Translations under genes and position numbers: made by a program
Shown here: positions 7,147 through 15,789 of the stretch, piece after piece
Position numbering within the stretch: position 1 is the first letter of the stretch
How the letters are laid out: each line of letters begins with the position of its first letter
Notes under the pieces: generated by a model
What the model saw: the letters and a program-made list of their open reading frames with translations, nothing else
Told to the model about the DNA's origin: nothing
The model's database searches: none
Assembly (NCBI GenBank): GCA_903856995.1
Contig: CAIODK010000111.1
Location: forward strand, 1-19,596
Source: an uncultured Burkholderiales bacterium
Lineage (GTDB): Bacteria; Pseudomonadota; Gammaproteobacteria; Burkholderiales; Burkholderiaceae_C
Length of the DNA: 19,596 nucleotides
Direction of reading: 5' to 3'

Positions 7147-8251
7147 ATGGAAGCAGAACGCATCAACCTCATTGGCTCCACCCTCGCAGACCTGAGCGTC
7201 CGCACGGTGGATCTCCGGGGGTATCTTTGACTACGATGCCAAATCTGAACGTCTAAGGACAGTCAACGCCTCGTTGGAAGACCCAACCATTTGGAATGAC
7301 CCCAAAAAAGCCCAAGAGCTGGGCCGTGAAAAGAAAACGCTAGACGGCGTGGTCGTCACCCTCACCCGCCTCACGCAAGAACTGGCAGACAACGCCGAGT
7401 TGTTTGAGATGAGCAAAGCCGACGGCGACGAAGATGGCCTGCTGACCATCGAAGCGGACACCCAAGGATTGGCCAAAACCATCGAAGAGCTCGAATTCCG
7501 ACGCATGTTCAGCAACGAAGCTGATCCGCTGAATTGCTTCCTCGACATCCAAGCCGGCGCCGGCGGCACCGAAGCTTGCGATTGGGCCAGCATGCTGCTG
7601 CGCCAGTACCTCAAGTACGCCGAACGCAAAGGCTTCAAAACCACCGTGGAAGACGAATCGGCCGGTGACGTCGCTGGCATCAAAGGCGCCACCATCAAGA
7701 TCGAAGGCGAATACGCCTTTGGTTTGTTGCGCACCGAAACCGGCGTGCACCGTTTGGTGCGCAAGTCGCCCTTCGACAGCTCGGGCGGTCGCCACACCTC
7801 GTTTGCCTCCGTCTTTGTGTACCCCGAAATTGATGACTCGATTCAAATCGACATCAACCCCTCCGACGTGCGCACCGACACCTACCGCGCCAGCGGTGCG
7901 GGTGGTCAGCACATCAACAAAACCGACTCTGCCGTGCGTTTGACCCACATGCCAACTGGCATCGTGGTGCAGTGTCAAGACGGCCGAAGCCAACACAGCA
8001 ACCGTGACGTGGCGTGGAAACGCCTGCGTTCGCGCTTGTACGATTTTGAGATGCGCAAGCGCCAAGAAGAACAACAAAAGCTCGAAGACACCAAGACCGA
8101 TGTGGGTTGGGGTCATCAAATTCGCAGCTACGTGCTGGACAACAGCCGCATCAAAGACCTGCGTACCAACGTCGAAGTTTCGGCCACGCAAAAAGTCTTG
8201 GATGGCGACCTCGATATTTTTATCGAAGCGTCACTCAAGCAAGGGATTTAA
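7147..8251 (+). CDS. prfB: Peptide chain release factor 2, with programmed +1 frameshift
   Basis: RF2 reads UGA and UAA stop codons and releases the finished peptide. The gene is in two frames: codons 1-27 from ATG 7147 to CTT 7225-7227, then an in-frame TGA at 7228-7230, with reading resumed one base on at GAC 7229-7231 to the TAA at 8249-8251. The joined product is 367 residues, against 365 in E. coli. The start MEAERINLIG fits RF2 N-termini and has AAAGAAG eight bases upstream. The stop-codon recognition motif SPF is at about 207-209. The GGQ motif that enters the peptidyl transferase centre is at about 252-254 in GAGGQHINKT. It is followed by pepN after 8 bases. The TGA is a regulatory signal, not a mutation or sequencing error. 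Confidence 0.97.
7217..7231 (+). promoter_or_regulatory. RF2 programmed +1 frameshift signal
   Basis: GGGGG (7217-7221) acts as an internal Shine-Dalgarno-like stretch. It is followed by TAT and the slippery CTT TGA C (7225-7231). The arrangement and spacing match the classical prfB site: the anti-SD interaction sits three bases before CTT, and the slow UGA decoded by RF2 itself is followed by C, a poor termination context. When RF2 is scarce the ribosome slips forward on CTT and the full protein is made; when RF2 is plentiful the 27-residue peptide is released. Confidence 0.96.
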
Positions 8252-8259
8252 GGAACACC

Positions 8260-10953
8260 ATGCATCGTGAAGGCACAGCCCAACTGATTCAACGCGCCGA
8301 CTACACAGCGCCCGCGTTTTGGATTGACACCGTCGACCTGACATTTGACTTGGACCCCACCAAGACCCGCGTACTCAACAAAATGAGCCTTCGCCGCAAC
8401 CCCGACGTGGCGGCCCAGCCCCTGCGTTTGGATGGCGACGAGCTCAACTTGGCACGCGTCTTGGTCAACGGGCAAGGCACCTCGTTCAAGATGGACGGCA
8501 ACCAATTGGTGCTCGAGAACTTGCCCGAGGGCCACGAGCCTTTTGCGCTGGAAATCTTCACCACCTGCTTGCCCGCCAAGAACACCAAGCTCATGGGCTT
8601 GTACGTCAGCAACGACTCGTTCTTCACGCAGTGCGAGGCTGAGGGCTTTCGCCGCATCACGTATTTCTTGGACCGTCCCGATGTGATGTCCCACTACAGC
8701 GTCACGTTGCGCGCCGACAAAAATGCGTTCCCCGTGCTGTTGAGCAACGGCAACCTGATGGACGAAGGCACGCTGGAAGACGGCCGCCACTTCGCCCGTT
8801 GGGTCGACCCGCACAAAAAACCTTGCTACTTGTTTGCCTTGGTGGCAGGCCAGTTTGTGTGCCGCGAACAGCGCGTGAAAGCACGCTCAGGCAAAGAGCA
8901 TTTGTTGCAAGTGTTTGTTCGCTCTGGCGACTTGGACAAAACCGAACACGCCATGAACTCGCTCATGGCCAGCATCGCGTGGGACGAAGCGCGCTTTGGT
9001 TTGAGCCTCGACTTAGAGCGCTTCATGATCGTCGCCACCAGCGACTTCAACATGGGTGCCATGGAGAACAAGGGCCTCAACATCTTCAACACCAAGTTTG
9101 TGTTGGCCAACTCCGCCACCGCCACCGACATGGACTACGCCAACATCGAAAGCGTGGTGGGCCATGAATACTTCCACAACTGGACCGGCAACCGCGTGAC
9201 CTGCCGCGACTGGTTCCAACTCTCGCTCAAAGAAGGCCTCACCGTCTTCCGCGACCAAGAGTTCAGCCAAGACTTGGCTGCTGAAGCACTCAAAGACAAC
9301 ACAACCGCCGCAGCGTCTGCCAAAGCCGTCAAGCGCATCGAAGACGTGCGCTTGCTTCGCACCGCACAGTTCCCAGAAGACGCAGGCCCGATGGCCCACC
9401 CCGTGCGCCCTGACAGCTATGTAGAGATCAACAACTTCTACACCGTCACGATTTACGAAAAAGGCTCAGAGGTCGTGCGCATGATGCAGACCCTGACCAG
9501 CAGAGAAGGCTTTGCCAAAGGCATGGCTTTGTACTTCGAACGCCACGACGGCCAAGCCGTCACGTGCGACGACTTCGCGCAGTCCATCGCGGACGCCAAC
9601 CCCGGCTCTGCCTTGGCCGCGCACTTGACGCAGTTCAAACGTTGGTACGCACAGGCGGGCACTCCCCGCGTACAAGCCACGGGCGTGTACAACGCAGACT
9701 CACGCAGCTACGTCCTCACCCTCTCACAAAGCTGCTCGGCCAGCCCTGGTCAAGACCACAAAGAACCGTTTGTCATCCCTGTGCAAATGGGTTTACTCGG
9801 CGCCGACGGCCGCGAGGTGTTGGCCAGCCAACTCCTGGTGCTCACCGAAGCCACGCAAAGCTTTGAGTTCACAGACTTGCCATTGCATGCAGGTGAAGAG
9901 CCCGTGCCATCGCTCTTGCGTGGTTTCAGTGCACCCGTGGTGATGGCGCATGACGTCACACCAGCTGAGTTGCTCACCCTCTTGGCGCACGACACCGACC
10001 CGTTCAACCAATGGGAAGCCGCGCAGCGCTTGTGCTTGAATGCGGCCCTGACCGCCGTCAAAGCAGACAGCGAACCCACGCAGGTGTTGGATGCTGCATT
10101 GCTGCAAGCCCTGCGTACCGTGTTGCGCAACCCTGCTTTGGACGCTGCGTTCAAAGACTTGGTGCTCACCTTGCCTGCCGAGACCTACATCGCCGAGCAA
10201 CTCGACGTGGTCGACCCACAGCGCATCCACGCCGTGCGCGAAGCCATGCGCGCACAACTCGCCCGCGAGCTGCACGACGATTGGGCTTGGGCCTTTGCGG
10301 CACACAAAGACAACGGCAGCTTCCGCCCCGACCCCGTGTCGAGCGGCCGCCGTGCCTTGAGCGGCATGGCCCTCGCCATGCTGTGCTTGGACGCACGCAC
10401 CACCGGTGATGTGGTGTGGCCAGGCCGCACCTTGCAAAGCTTCAAAGACGCGCACAACATGACGGACCGCTTCAACGCCTTGAGCGCGTTGGTCACCGCT
10501 GGGCACGGACTCGCCAGCGATGCCCTGCAACGTTTCTACAACTTGTTCTCACGCGAAGCCTTGGTGATGGACAAATGGTTCGCCCTGCAAGCAGGTAGCA
10601 CAGACCGTGGTGGCAACGTGTTGCCCCTGGTGCGTCACCTCATGCTGCACCCCGACTTCCACATCAAAAACCCCAACCGCGCACGCAGCCTGATCTTCAG
10701 TTTCTGCAGTGCCAACCCTGGCGCCTTCCACCGCAGCGATGCCGCAGGCTATGTGTTCTGGAGCGAGCGCGTACTAGAGCTTGATGCCATCAACCCCCAA
10801 GTCGCCGCCCGTTTGGCACGCGCCTTGGACCGCTGGAGCAAGCTGGCCGAGCCCTACCGCACGGCGGCGCACGAAGCCATCAAACGGGTCGCCGCCAAAT
10901 CCGATTTAAGCAACGACGTGCGCGAGGTTGTCTCGCGTGCCCTCTCCAATTAA
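8260..10953 (+). CDS. pepN: Aminopeptidase N (M1 family zinc metallopeptidase)
   Basis: An 897-residue cytoplasmic M1 aminopeptidase that trims N-terminal residues from peptides during protein turnover. The length is normal for PepN (870 in E. coli). The substrate-binding GAMEN is at 266-270. The zinc site begins at His302 in HEYFH and is completed by the glutamate in KEGLTVFRDQEF, 18 residues after the second histidine. These positions are within five residues of the E. coli enzyme. The frame stays open 153 bases further upstream into prfB, but the real start is ATG 8260: AAGGA (8250-8254) lies just before it, and the protein then begins MHREGTAQLIQR as expected. It follows prfB by 8 bases and precedes fbp by 9, so the three are probably one transcript. 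Confidence 0.96.
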   Translation: MHREGTAQLIQRADYTAPAFWIDTVDLTFDLDPTKTRVLNKMSLRRNPDVAAQPLRLDGDELNLARVLVNGQGTSFKMDGNQLVLENLPEGHEPFALEIFTTCLPAKNTKLMGLYVSNDSFFTQCEAEGFRRITYFLDRPDVMSHYSVTLRADKNAFPVLLSNGNLMDEGTLEDGRHFARWVDPHKKPCYLFALVAGQFVCREQRVKARSGKEHLLQVFVRSGDLDKTEHAMNSLMASIAWDEARFGLSLDLERFMIVATSDFNMGAMENKGLNIFNTKFVLANSATATDMDYANIESVVGHEYFHNWTGNRVTCRDWFQLSLKEGLTVFRDQEFSQDLAAEALKDNTTAAASAKAVKRIEDVRLLRTAQFPEDAGPMAHPVRPDSYVEINNFYTVTIYEKGSEVVRMMQTLTSREGFAKGMALYFERHDGQAVTCDDFAQSIADANPGSALAAHLTQFKRWYAQAGTPRVQATGVYNADSRSYVLTLSQSCSASPGQDHKEPFVIPVQMGLLGADGREVLASQLLVLTEATQSFEFTDLPLHAGEEPVPSLLRGFSAPVVMAHDVTPAELLTLLAHDTDPFNQWEAAQRLCLNAALTAVKADSEPTQVLDAALLQALRTVLRNPALDAAFKDLVLTLPAETYIAEQLDVVDPQRIHAVREAMRAQLARELHDDWAWAFAAHKDNGSFRPDPVSSGRRALSGMALAMLCLDARTTGDVVWPGRTLQSFKDAHNMTDRFNALSALVTAGHGLASDALQRFYNLFSREALVMDKWFALQAGSTDRGGNVLPLVRHLMLHPDFHIKNPNRARSLIFSFCSANPGAFHRSDAAGYVFWSERVLELDAINPQVAARLARALDRWSKLAEPYRTAAHEAIKRVAAKSDLSNDVREVVSRALSN

Positions 10954-10962
10954 GGACTCATC

Positions 10963-11976
10963 ATGTCTATCTCTCTCACCCGCTATCTGGTCGAACAACA
11001 ACGCGCCAAAGGCCTCATCCCCTCCGAGCTTCGTTTGTTGCTCGAAGTCGTGGCACGTGCTTGCAAAAGCATCAGCCACGCAGTCAACAAAGGCGCCTTG
11101 GGCAGCGAGCTAGGCGACGTGATGGGCTCTGCCGGCAGCGAGAACGTGCAAGGCGAAGTGCAAAAGAAACTCGACATCATCGCCAACGACGTGTTGATCG
11201 AAGCCAACGAATGGGGCGGCCACTTGGCAGCCATGGCGTCCGAAGAAATGGACAGCATCCACATCGTGCCCAACCGCTACCCCCAAGGCGAATACCTCTT
11301 GATGTTTGACCCACTCGATGGCTCCAGCAACATCGAAGTCAACGTCAGCATCGGCACCATCTTCAGCGTGCTCAAAAAAGTCGACACCAGCAAAGGCGTG
11401 AGCGAAGACGACTTCTTGCAGCCCGGCACACAACAAGTGGCTGCTGGCTACTGCGTGTACGGCCCTCAAACCACCTTGGTGCTCACCGTGGGTGATGGCG
11501 TCGTCATGTTCACCCTAGACCGCGAGCAAGGCTCCTTTGTGTTGACGCAAGAAAACGTCACCATCCCCGCCGACACCAAAGAATTCGCCATCAACATGAG
11601 CAACATGCGCCACTGGGATGAGCCCGTCAAGCGCTACATCGACGAATGCCTAGCTGGTGAAGAAGGCCCACGCGGCAAAAACTTCAACATGCGTTGGATC
11701 GCCTCCATGGTGGCCGACGTGCACCGCATCCTCACACGCGGTGGCGTGTTCATGTACCCATGGGACAAGCGTGAGCCAGGCAAAGCCGGTAAGCTGCGCC
11801 TCATGTACGAAGCCAACCCCATGAGCTGGCTGATCGAACAAGCCGGTGGCGCCTCCACCAACGGCCAACAACGCATCTTGGAAATCCAACCCACGCAACT
11901 GCACCAACGTGTCAGCGTGATCTTGGGCTCCAAGAACGAAGTGGACCGTGTGACCAGCTACCACGCACAAAAGTAA
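10963..11976 (+). CDS. fbp: Class I fructose-1,6-bisphosphatase
   Basis: This enzyme hydrolyses fructose-1,6-bisphosphate to fructose-6-phosphate, the irreversible step of gluconeogenesis, in the cytoplasm. At 337 residues it is the usual class I size (332 in E. coli). The metal-binding core is clear: ASEEMDS at about 88-94, then FDPLDGSSN with aspartates at 116 and 119. Further conserved segments are KNFNMRWIASMVADVHR and LRLMYEANPMSWLIEQAGG near the C-terminus. The ATG lies nine bases after the pepN stop, with a modest AAGGA at the end of pepN as the ribosome site. It is the last gene of the prfB-pepN-fbp run; the catabolic operon starts after a gap of 146 bases. Confidence 0.96.
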   Translation: MSISLTRYLVEQQRAKGLIPSELRLLLEVVARACKSISHAVNKGALGSELGDVMGSAGSENVQGEVQKKLDIIANDVLIEANEWGGHLAAMASEEMDSIHIVPNRYPQGEYLLMFDPLDGSSNIEVNVSIGTIFSVLKKVDTSKGVSEDDFLQPGTQQVAAGYCVYGPQTTLVLTVGDGVVMFTLDREQGSFVLTQENVTIPADTKEFAINMSNMRHWDEPVKRYIDECLAGEEGPRGKNFNMRWIASMVADVHRILTRGGVFMYPWDKREPGKAGKLRLMYEANPMSWLIEQAGGASTNGQQRILEIQPTQLHQRVSVILGSKNEVDRVTSYHAQK

Positions 11977-11995
11977 TCTTTTTCGCCTCACGCAA

Positions 11996-12020
11996 GTGGT
12001 GAAGCCCTAGGGTTTTCCAC
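11996..12020 (+). terminator. Imperfect hairpin after fbp, possible terminator
   Basis: GTGG (11996-11999) pairs with CCAC (12017-12020), and inner bases around CCCTAGGG (12005-12012) extend the stem through A-T and G-T pairs with one bulge and a CTAG loop. It begins 20 bases after the fbp stop. No T-run follows, so it is not a textbook intrinsic terminator; it could protect a 3' end or assist factor-dependent termination. The fold was made by eye only. Confidence 0.35.
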
Positions 12021-12045
12021 ACCCATCCACCCGTACTTATCAGGC

Positions 12046-12074
12046 TTGACAGGCTCTGACTTTTCACGGACATT
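12046..12074 (+). promoter_or_regulatory. Probable promoter of the 2-aminobenzoate operon
   Basis: TTGACA at 12046-12051 is a perfect sigma-70 -35 box. At 17 bases spacing the -10 candidate is GACATT (12069-12074), which matches only three of six consensus bases. A strong -35 with a poor -10 suits a regulated promoter. The predicted start of transcription would fall inside the dyad at 12076-12106. Confidence 0.55.
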
Positions 12075-12075
12075 T

Positions 12076-12106
12076 ACTTCAATCTTGAAATATTCAATTT
12101 CGAAGT
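12076..12106. promoter_or_regulatory. 31-base dyad, candidate MarR operator
   Basis: Two nested inverted repeats share one centre at 12091. The outer arms are ACTTC (12076-12080) and GAAGT (12102-12106). The inner arms are TTGAA (12085-12089) and TTCAA (12093-12097). In all, 11 of 15 opposed positions are complementary. It lies just after the putative -10 and five bases before the ribosome site. MarR-family repressors bind such A/T-rich palindromes, and a MarR gene is inside the operon. An RNA hairpin in the leader is the alternative. Confidence 0.6.
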
Positions 12107-12122
12107 AGATAGGGAGGTTTGC

Positions 12123-14483
12123 ATGAACATCGTTTGCATCGGCGGCGGCCCGGCTGGTTTGTATTTTGGTTTGCTGATGAAAACCCGCTGGCCTGCCCAC
12201 ACGGTGACCGTGGTGGAGCGCAACCTACCCTACGACACATTCGGATGGGGTGTGGTGTTTTCAGATGCCACGATGGACAACATGCGCCAGTGGGATCGCG
12301 CCACGGCAGACGAAATTCAAGAGGCTTTCAACCACTGGGATGACATTGAGCTGCTCTTCAAGGGCAGAACCCTCCGATCCGGCGGGCACGGGTTTGTCGG
12401 CATTGGGCGCAAGAAGTTGTTGAATATTTTGCAAGCACGTTGCGAAGCATTGGGCGTCGTTCTTCGCTTTGAGTGCGACGTCAATTCGGACGAAGACTAT
12501 CCAGATGCGGACTTGATCATTGCCAGTGATGGCATCAATTCCAAAATCCGCACACAGTATGAAACCACGTTCAAGCCCGACATCGTCACCCGCCCGAACC
12601 GCTACATCTGGCTCGGCACACACCGTTTGTACGATGCGTTTACCTTTGACTTTAGAAAAACAGAGCACGGCTGGTTTCAGGCACACATCTACAAGTTTGA
12701 CGACAACACGGCGACCTTCATTGCGGAGTGCCCAGAGCATGTGTGGTTGGCTCACGGCTTAGACAAAGCAGACCAAGCCGAGTCGATTGCGTTTTGTGAA
12801 GCGTTGTTTGCAGAAAATCTGCAAGGCGCCAAACTGATGACCAATACACGCCATCTGCGCGGTTCTGCTTGGCTTAACTTTCAGCGCGTGGTGTGCGAGC
12901 ACTGGTGGCTTAAAAACAAACACGGCAGCCACGTGGTCTTGATGGGGGATGCCGTGCACACGGCACACTTCGCGATCGGCTCAGGCACCAAACTGGCGCT
13001 GGAGGATGCGATCGAGCTCACCCGTCAATTCGAAATTCATGGCTGCGACCCCAGTCAACTGTCTCAAGTGTTGACGGACTACCAAGAGGTGCGTCGCATT
13101 GAAACCCTCAAGATTCAAAACGCCGCATGGAATGCGATGGAATGGTTTGAGGTGTGTGGCGAACGCTATTGCGACCAACTTGAGCCCGAGCAATTCATGT
13201 ATTCAATGCTGACGCGCAGTCAGCGCATCAGCCACGAGAACCTGCGCTTGCGCGACAAGCCATGGGTGGACGGCTATGAGCAATGGTTTGCCAAACGTGC
13301 CAACCCCGAGGGCGCGGCCACACTGGCACCCACGCCACCGATGTTCACGCCCTACTCACGACGCTCAGTCACGCTCAAAAATCGTGTGGTGGTGTCACCG
13401 ATGGCGCAGTACTCGGCCCACGACGGTGTGCCGGGTGACTTCCACTTGGTGCACCTAGGCGCACGCGCCATGGGGGGTGCGGGCATGGTGTTTGCCGAAA
13501 TGATTTGCGTGAGTCCGGATGCCCGCATCACCCCAGGCTGCCCGGGTTTGTGGAACGAGACGCAGACCGTCGCATGGAAAAAGATTGTGGATTGGGCACA
13601 CCACAACAGCGATGCACGCATGGCCGTGCAGCTGGGTCATGCGGGGGCCAAGGGCTCGACCCGCCGGGCATGGGACGGCATTGATCAACCCTTGGGTGAC
13701 GACGACACGGAGCCCAATTGGCCCTTGCTCAGCGCTTCGCCACAGCAATACATCACCGGTGTCAGCCAAACCTCGCGCGCCATGACAGAGGCTGATATGG
13801 CACGCATCAAGGCCGACTTTGTGGCCGCCACCCACCGCGCGGCGGCGGCAGGGTTTGATTGGTTGGAGCTGCACTGTGCGCATGGGTATTTGTTGTCGAG
13901 CTTTATCTCACCCTTGACCAACCACCGCACCGATGCCTATGGCGGTTCGTTGGCTAACCGATTGCGCTATCCGCTTGAGGTGTTCCATGCCGTGCGTGAT
14001 GCGTGGCCCACGCATCTGCCAATGTCTGTGCGGATCTCGGCCCACGACTGGGTTGAGGGTGGCATCACACCCGCCGATGCGGTCGAGATTGCGAAGGCCT
14101 TCAAGGCGGCTGGGGTCGACTTGATTGACTGTTCATCGGGACAAGTGAGCAAGCTTGAAAAGCCGGTGTTTGGTCGGATGTTTCAAACACCGTTTTCAGA
14201 TCGCATTCGCCAAGAGGCCGGCATTGCCACCATCGCCGTGGGTGCCATCAGCGAAGCCGACCATGTGAACAGCATCATCGCCGCCGGCCGCGCTGATTTG
14301 TGCGCCGTTGCACGCCCACATTTGGCCAACCCCGCGTGGACATTGACCGAGGCCGCACGTATTGGCTACCAAGCCATGCCATGGCCCAAACCCTATGTGT
14401 CTGCCAAACGACAACTTGAAGCCAACTTTGAACGCGCTGCGGCGCAATCCGCACAAGCTACCCCATCGAGCAAACAGACATGA
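12123..14483 (+). CDS. abmA: 2-aminobenzoyl-CoA monooxygenase/reductase (FAD monooxygenase-OYE fusion)
   Basis: A 786-residue (about 87 kDa) fusion of two flavoproteins. Residues 1 to about 390 form a salicylate-hydroxylase-like FAD monooxygenase: GGGPAGLYFG at 6-15, and the FAD/NADPH GD motif MGDAVHTAHF with Gly275-Asp276. Residues about 408-770 form an old-yellow-enzyme FMN domain: FTPYSRR, VSPMAQYSA, QLGHAGAKG, ELHCAHGY with His587, and RTDAYGGS. This architecture and mass are those of the Azoarcus evansii enzyme that hydroxylates and then reduces 2-aminobenzoyl-CoA to 2-amino-5-oxocyclohex-1-enecarbonyl-CoA. Related fusions act on salicylyl-CoA, so the ring substituent is inferred from the neighbours. 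ATG 12123 has a strong AGGGAGG five bases upstream. Its stop overlaps the dehydrogenase start as ATGA. The symbol is from memory of the Azoarcus cluster. Confidence 0.88.
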   Translation: MNIVCIGGGPAGLYFGLLMKTRWPAHTVTVVERNLPYDTFGWGVVFSDATMDNMRQWDRATADEIQEAFNHWDDIELLFKGRTLRSGGHGFVGIGRKKLLNILQARCEALGVVLRFECDVNSDEDYPDADLIIASDGINSKIRTQYETTFKPDIVTRPNRYIWLGTHRLYDAFTFDFRKTEHGWFQAHIYKFDDNTATFIAECPEHVWLAHGLDKADQAESIAFCEALFAENLQGAKLMTNTRHLRGSAWLNFQRVVCEHWWLKNKHGSHVVLMGDAVHTAHFAIGSGTKLALEDAIELTRQFEIHGCDPSQLSQVLTDYQEVRRIETLKIQNAAWNAMEWFEVCGERYCDQLEPEQFMYSMLTRSQRISHENLRLRDKPWVDGYEQWFAKRANPEGAATLAPTPPMFTPYSRRSVTLKNRVVVSPMAQYSAHDGVPGDFHLVHLGARAMGGAGMVFAEMICVSPDARITPGCPGLWNETQTVAWKKIVDWAHHNSDARMAVQLGHAGAKGSTRRAWDGIDQPLGDDDTEPNWPLLSASPQQYITGVSQTSRAMTEADMARIKADFVAATHRAAAAGFDWLELHCAHGYLLSSFISPLTNHRTDAYGGSLANRLRYPLEVFHAVRDAWPTHLPMSVRISAHDWVEGGITPADAVEIAKAFKAAGVDLIDCSSGQVSKLEKPVFGRMFQTPFSDRIRQEAGIATIAVGAISEADHVNSIIAAGRADLCAVARPHLANPAWTLTEAARIGYQAMPWPKPYVSAKRQLEANFERAAAQSAQATPSSKQT

Positions 14484-15280
14484 CGCAGACAAACGCACCT
14501 CTTCACCAACGCCACGCGGTCATCACGGGCGCATCACGCGGTATCGGCGCTGCCGTGGCCACGCAGCTGGCACAAGCAGGCGCCAACGTCACGCTGATGG
14601 GCAGAGACTCTGACAGCCTGAAACGTCTGGCCCAGCTATTGGGCACACAGGTCCGCACGCACATCCAAGTGGTCGATCTCGCAGACACCACGACGGTGCA
14701 AACAGCTATGCAAGAAGCGGTGGCGGCACTGGGGCCCATCCATATTTTGGTCAACAACGCAGGGCAAGCCAGCAGCCAACCGTTCGAAAAAACAGATCTG
14801 GCTTTGTGGCAGCACATGCTCAACATCAACCTCACGGGCACCTATGCCTGCACGCATGCGGCGCTGCCATCGATGTTGCTGGCGGCGGCGGCGGGCACGC
14901 CTGGGCGCATCATCAACATCGCCAGTACCGCTGGCCTGAAAGGTTATGCCTACGTGTCGGCCTATACCGCTGCGAAGCATGGCGTCGTGGGTCTGACGCG
15001 CGCGTTGGCGCTGGAGCTAGCCCGCAAACACATCACCGTCAACGTCATTTGCCCGGGGTACACCGAAACCGACATCGTGATGCAAGCGATTGAAAACATC
15101 GTTCAAAAAACCGGTCAAACACCCGAGCAAGCACGCGTCACCTTGGCATCCCGCAACCCACAAAAACGCCTCGTTCAGCCGGATGAAATTGCGCGTGCGG
15201 TGGTGTGGCTGTGCAGCCCTGGCAGCGATGCGGTGAACGGACAAGCGATTGCCATTGATGGCGGGGAGTTAGCCGGATGA
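14480..15280 (+). CDS. SDR-family dehydrogenase, probable hydroxyacyl-CoA dehydrogenase of the pathway
   Basis: A 266-residue classical short-chain dehydrogenase/reductase. The cofactor-binding TGASRGIG is at 16-23, followed by NNAG near 92-95. The catalytic serine is Ser149 (IASTAG), with Tyr162 and Lys166 in YTAAK. PGYTET follows, and a C-terminal DGGELAG closes the fold. It probably oxidises or reduces the alicyclic ring carbonyl or a 3-hydroxyacyl-CoA formed after dearomatisation, matching the beta-oxidation dehydrogenase type reported in the Azoarcus 2-aminobenzoate cluster. The exact substrate is inferred only. Both ends are coupled: ATGA with the monooxygenase at 14480-14483 and ATGA with the MarR gene at 15277-15280. 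Confidence 0.85.
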   Translation: MTQTNAPLHQRHAVITGASRGIGAAVATQLAQAGANVTLMGRDSDSLKRLAQLLGTQVRTHIQVVDLADTTTVQTAMQEAVAALGPIHILVNNAGQASSQPFEKTDLALWQHMLNINLTGTYACTHAALPSMLLAAAAGTPGRIINIASTAGLKGYAYVSAYTAAKHGVVGLTRALALELARKHITVNVICPGYTETDIVMQAIENIVQKTGQTPEQARVTLASRNPQKRLVQPDEIARAVVWLCSPGSDAVNGQAIAIDGGELAG

Positions 15281-15789
15281 GCCACGCACTTGAAACTCAA
15301 GACCAAGAGCTGCGCGCGCACGAAGACCACCACGCATCGCTGCGTTTGTGGCTGCGCTTGCTGTCCTGCACCAGCTTGGTAGAAGAAACCATTCGCCAAA
15401 GATTGCGCGACCAATTTGACATCACGCTCTCGCGCTTTGATTTGATGGCACAACTCGAACGTCACCGTGAGGGCTTGACCATGGGTGAGTTGTCACGCCG
15501 CATGATGGTGAGTGGGGGCAATATCACCGCCATCGTGGATCAACTCGAGAAAGAATTACTCGTGCAACGCAAAGTGGCGGCCACAGACCGCCGCTCATTT
15601 CGCGTGCTGCTCACGGTCTCTGGCCGCAAAACATTTGCCCGCATGGCTACTGCACATGAGCAATGGGTGGTCGAGCTTTTCAGCGGCTTGAGCGAGCGCC
15701 AGCAAGAGCAGCTCAACGGCTTGCTGGGGCATCTCAAAACTGGCATTCACCGAACCCACACACACACCCTTGAGCAGGAGTCACCATGA
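15277..15789 (+). CDS. MarR-family transcriptional regulator
   Basis: A 170-residue winged-helix regulator. The recognition region runs from LTMGELSRRMMVSGGNITAI (about 67-86) into the wing, with the family signature DRRSFRVLLT at about 105-114; helical arms for dimerisation are at both ends. MarR proteins of aromatic-CoA pathways usually repress the operon and let go on binding the CoA thioester. By analogy this one would sense 2-aminobenzoyl-CoA and bind the dyad at 12076-12106; that is inference. Unusually it sits in the middle of the operon it likely controls, overlapping its neighbours by ATGA at 15277-15280 and 15786-15789. If it represses the upstream promoter it would limit its own production. 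Confidence 0.9.
   Translation: MSHALETQDQELRAHEDHHASLRLWLRLLSCTSLVEETIRQRLRDQFDITLSRFDLMAQLERHREGLTMGELSRRMMVSGGNITAIVDQLEKELLVQRKVAATDRRSFRVLLTVSGRKTFARMATAHEQWVVELFSGLSERQQEQLNGLLGHLKTGIHRTHTHTLEQESP

Noticed and set aside
7228..7230. In-frame stop suggesting prfB is a pseudogene
   Set aside because: The stop is in the exact context of the RF2 programmed frameshift and the downstream frame is intact.
7340..8191. 283-residue open frame opposite prfB
   Set aside because: Lies wholly within RF2 coding sequence on the other strand and has no recognisable motif.
8107..8259. Longer N-terminus of PepN from an upstream ATG
   Set aside because: It would lie inside prfB coding sequence, has no homology to PepN, and ATG 8260 has AAGGA directly upstream.
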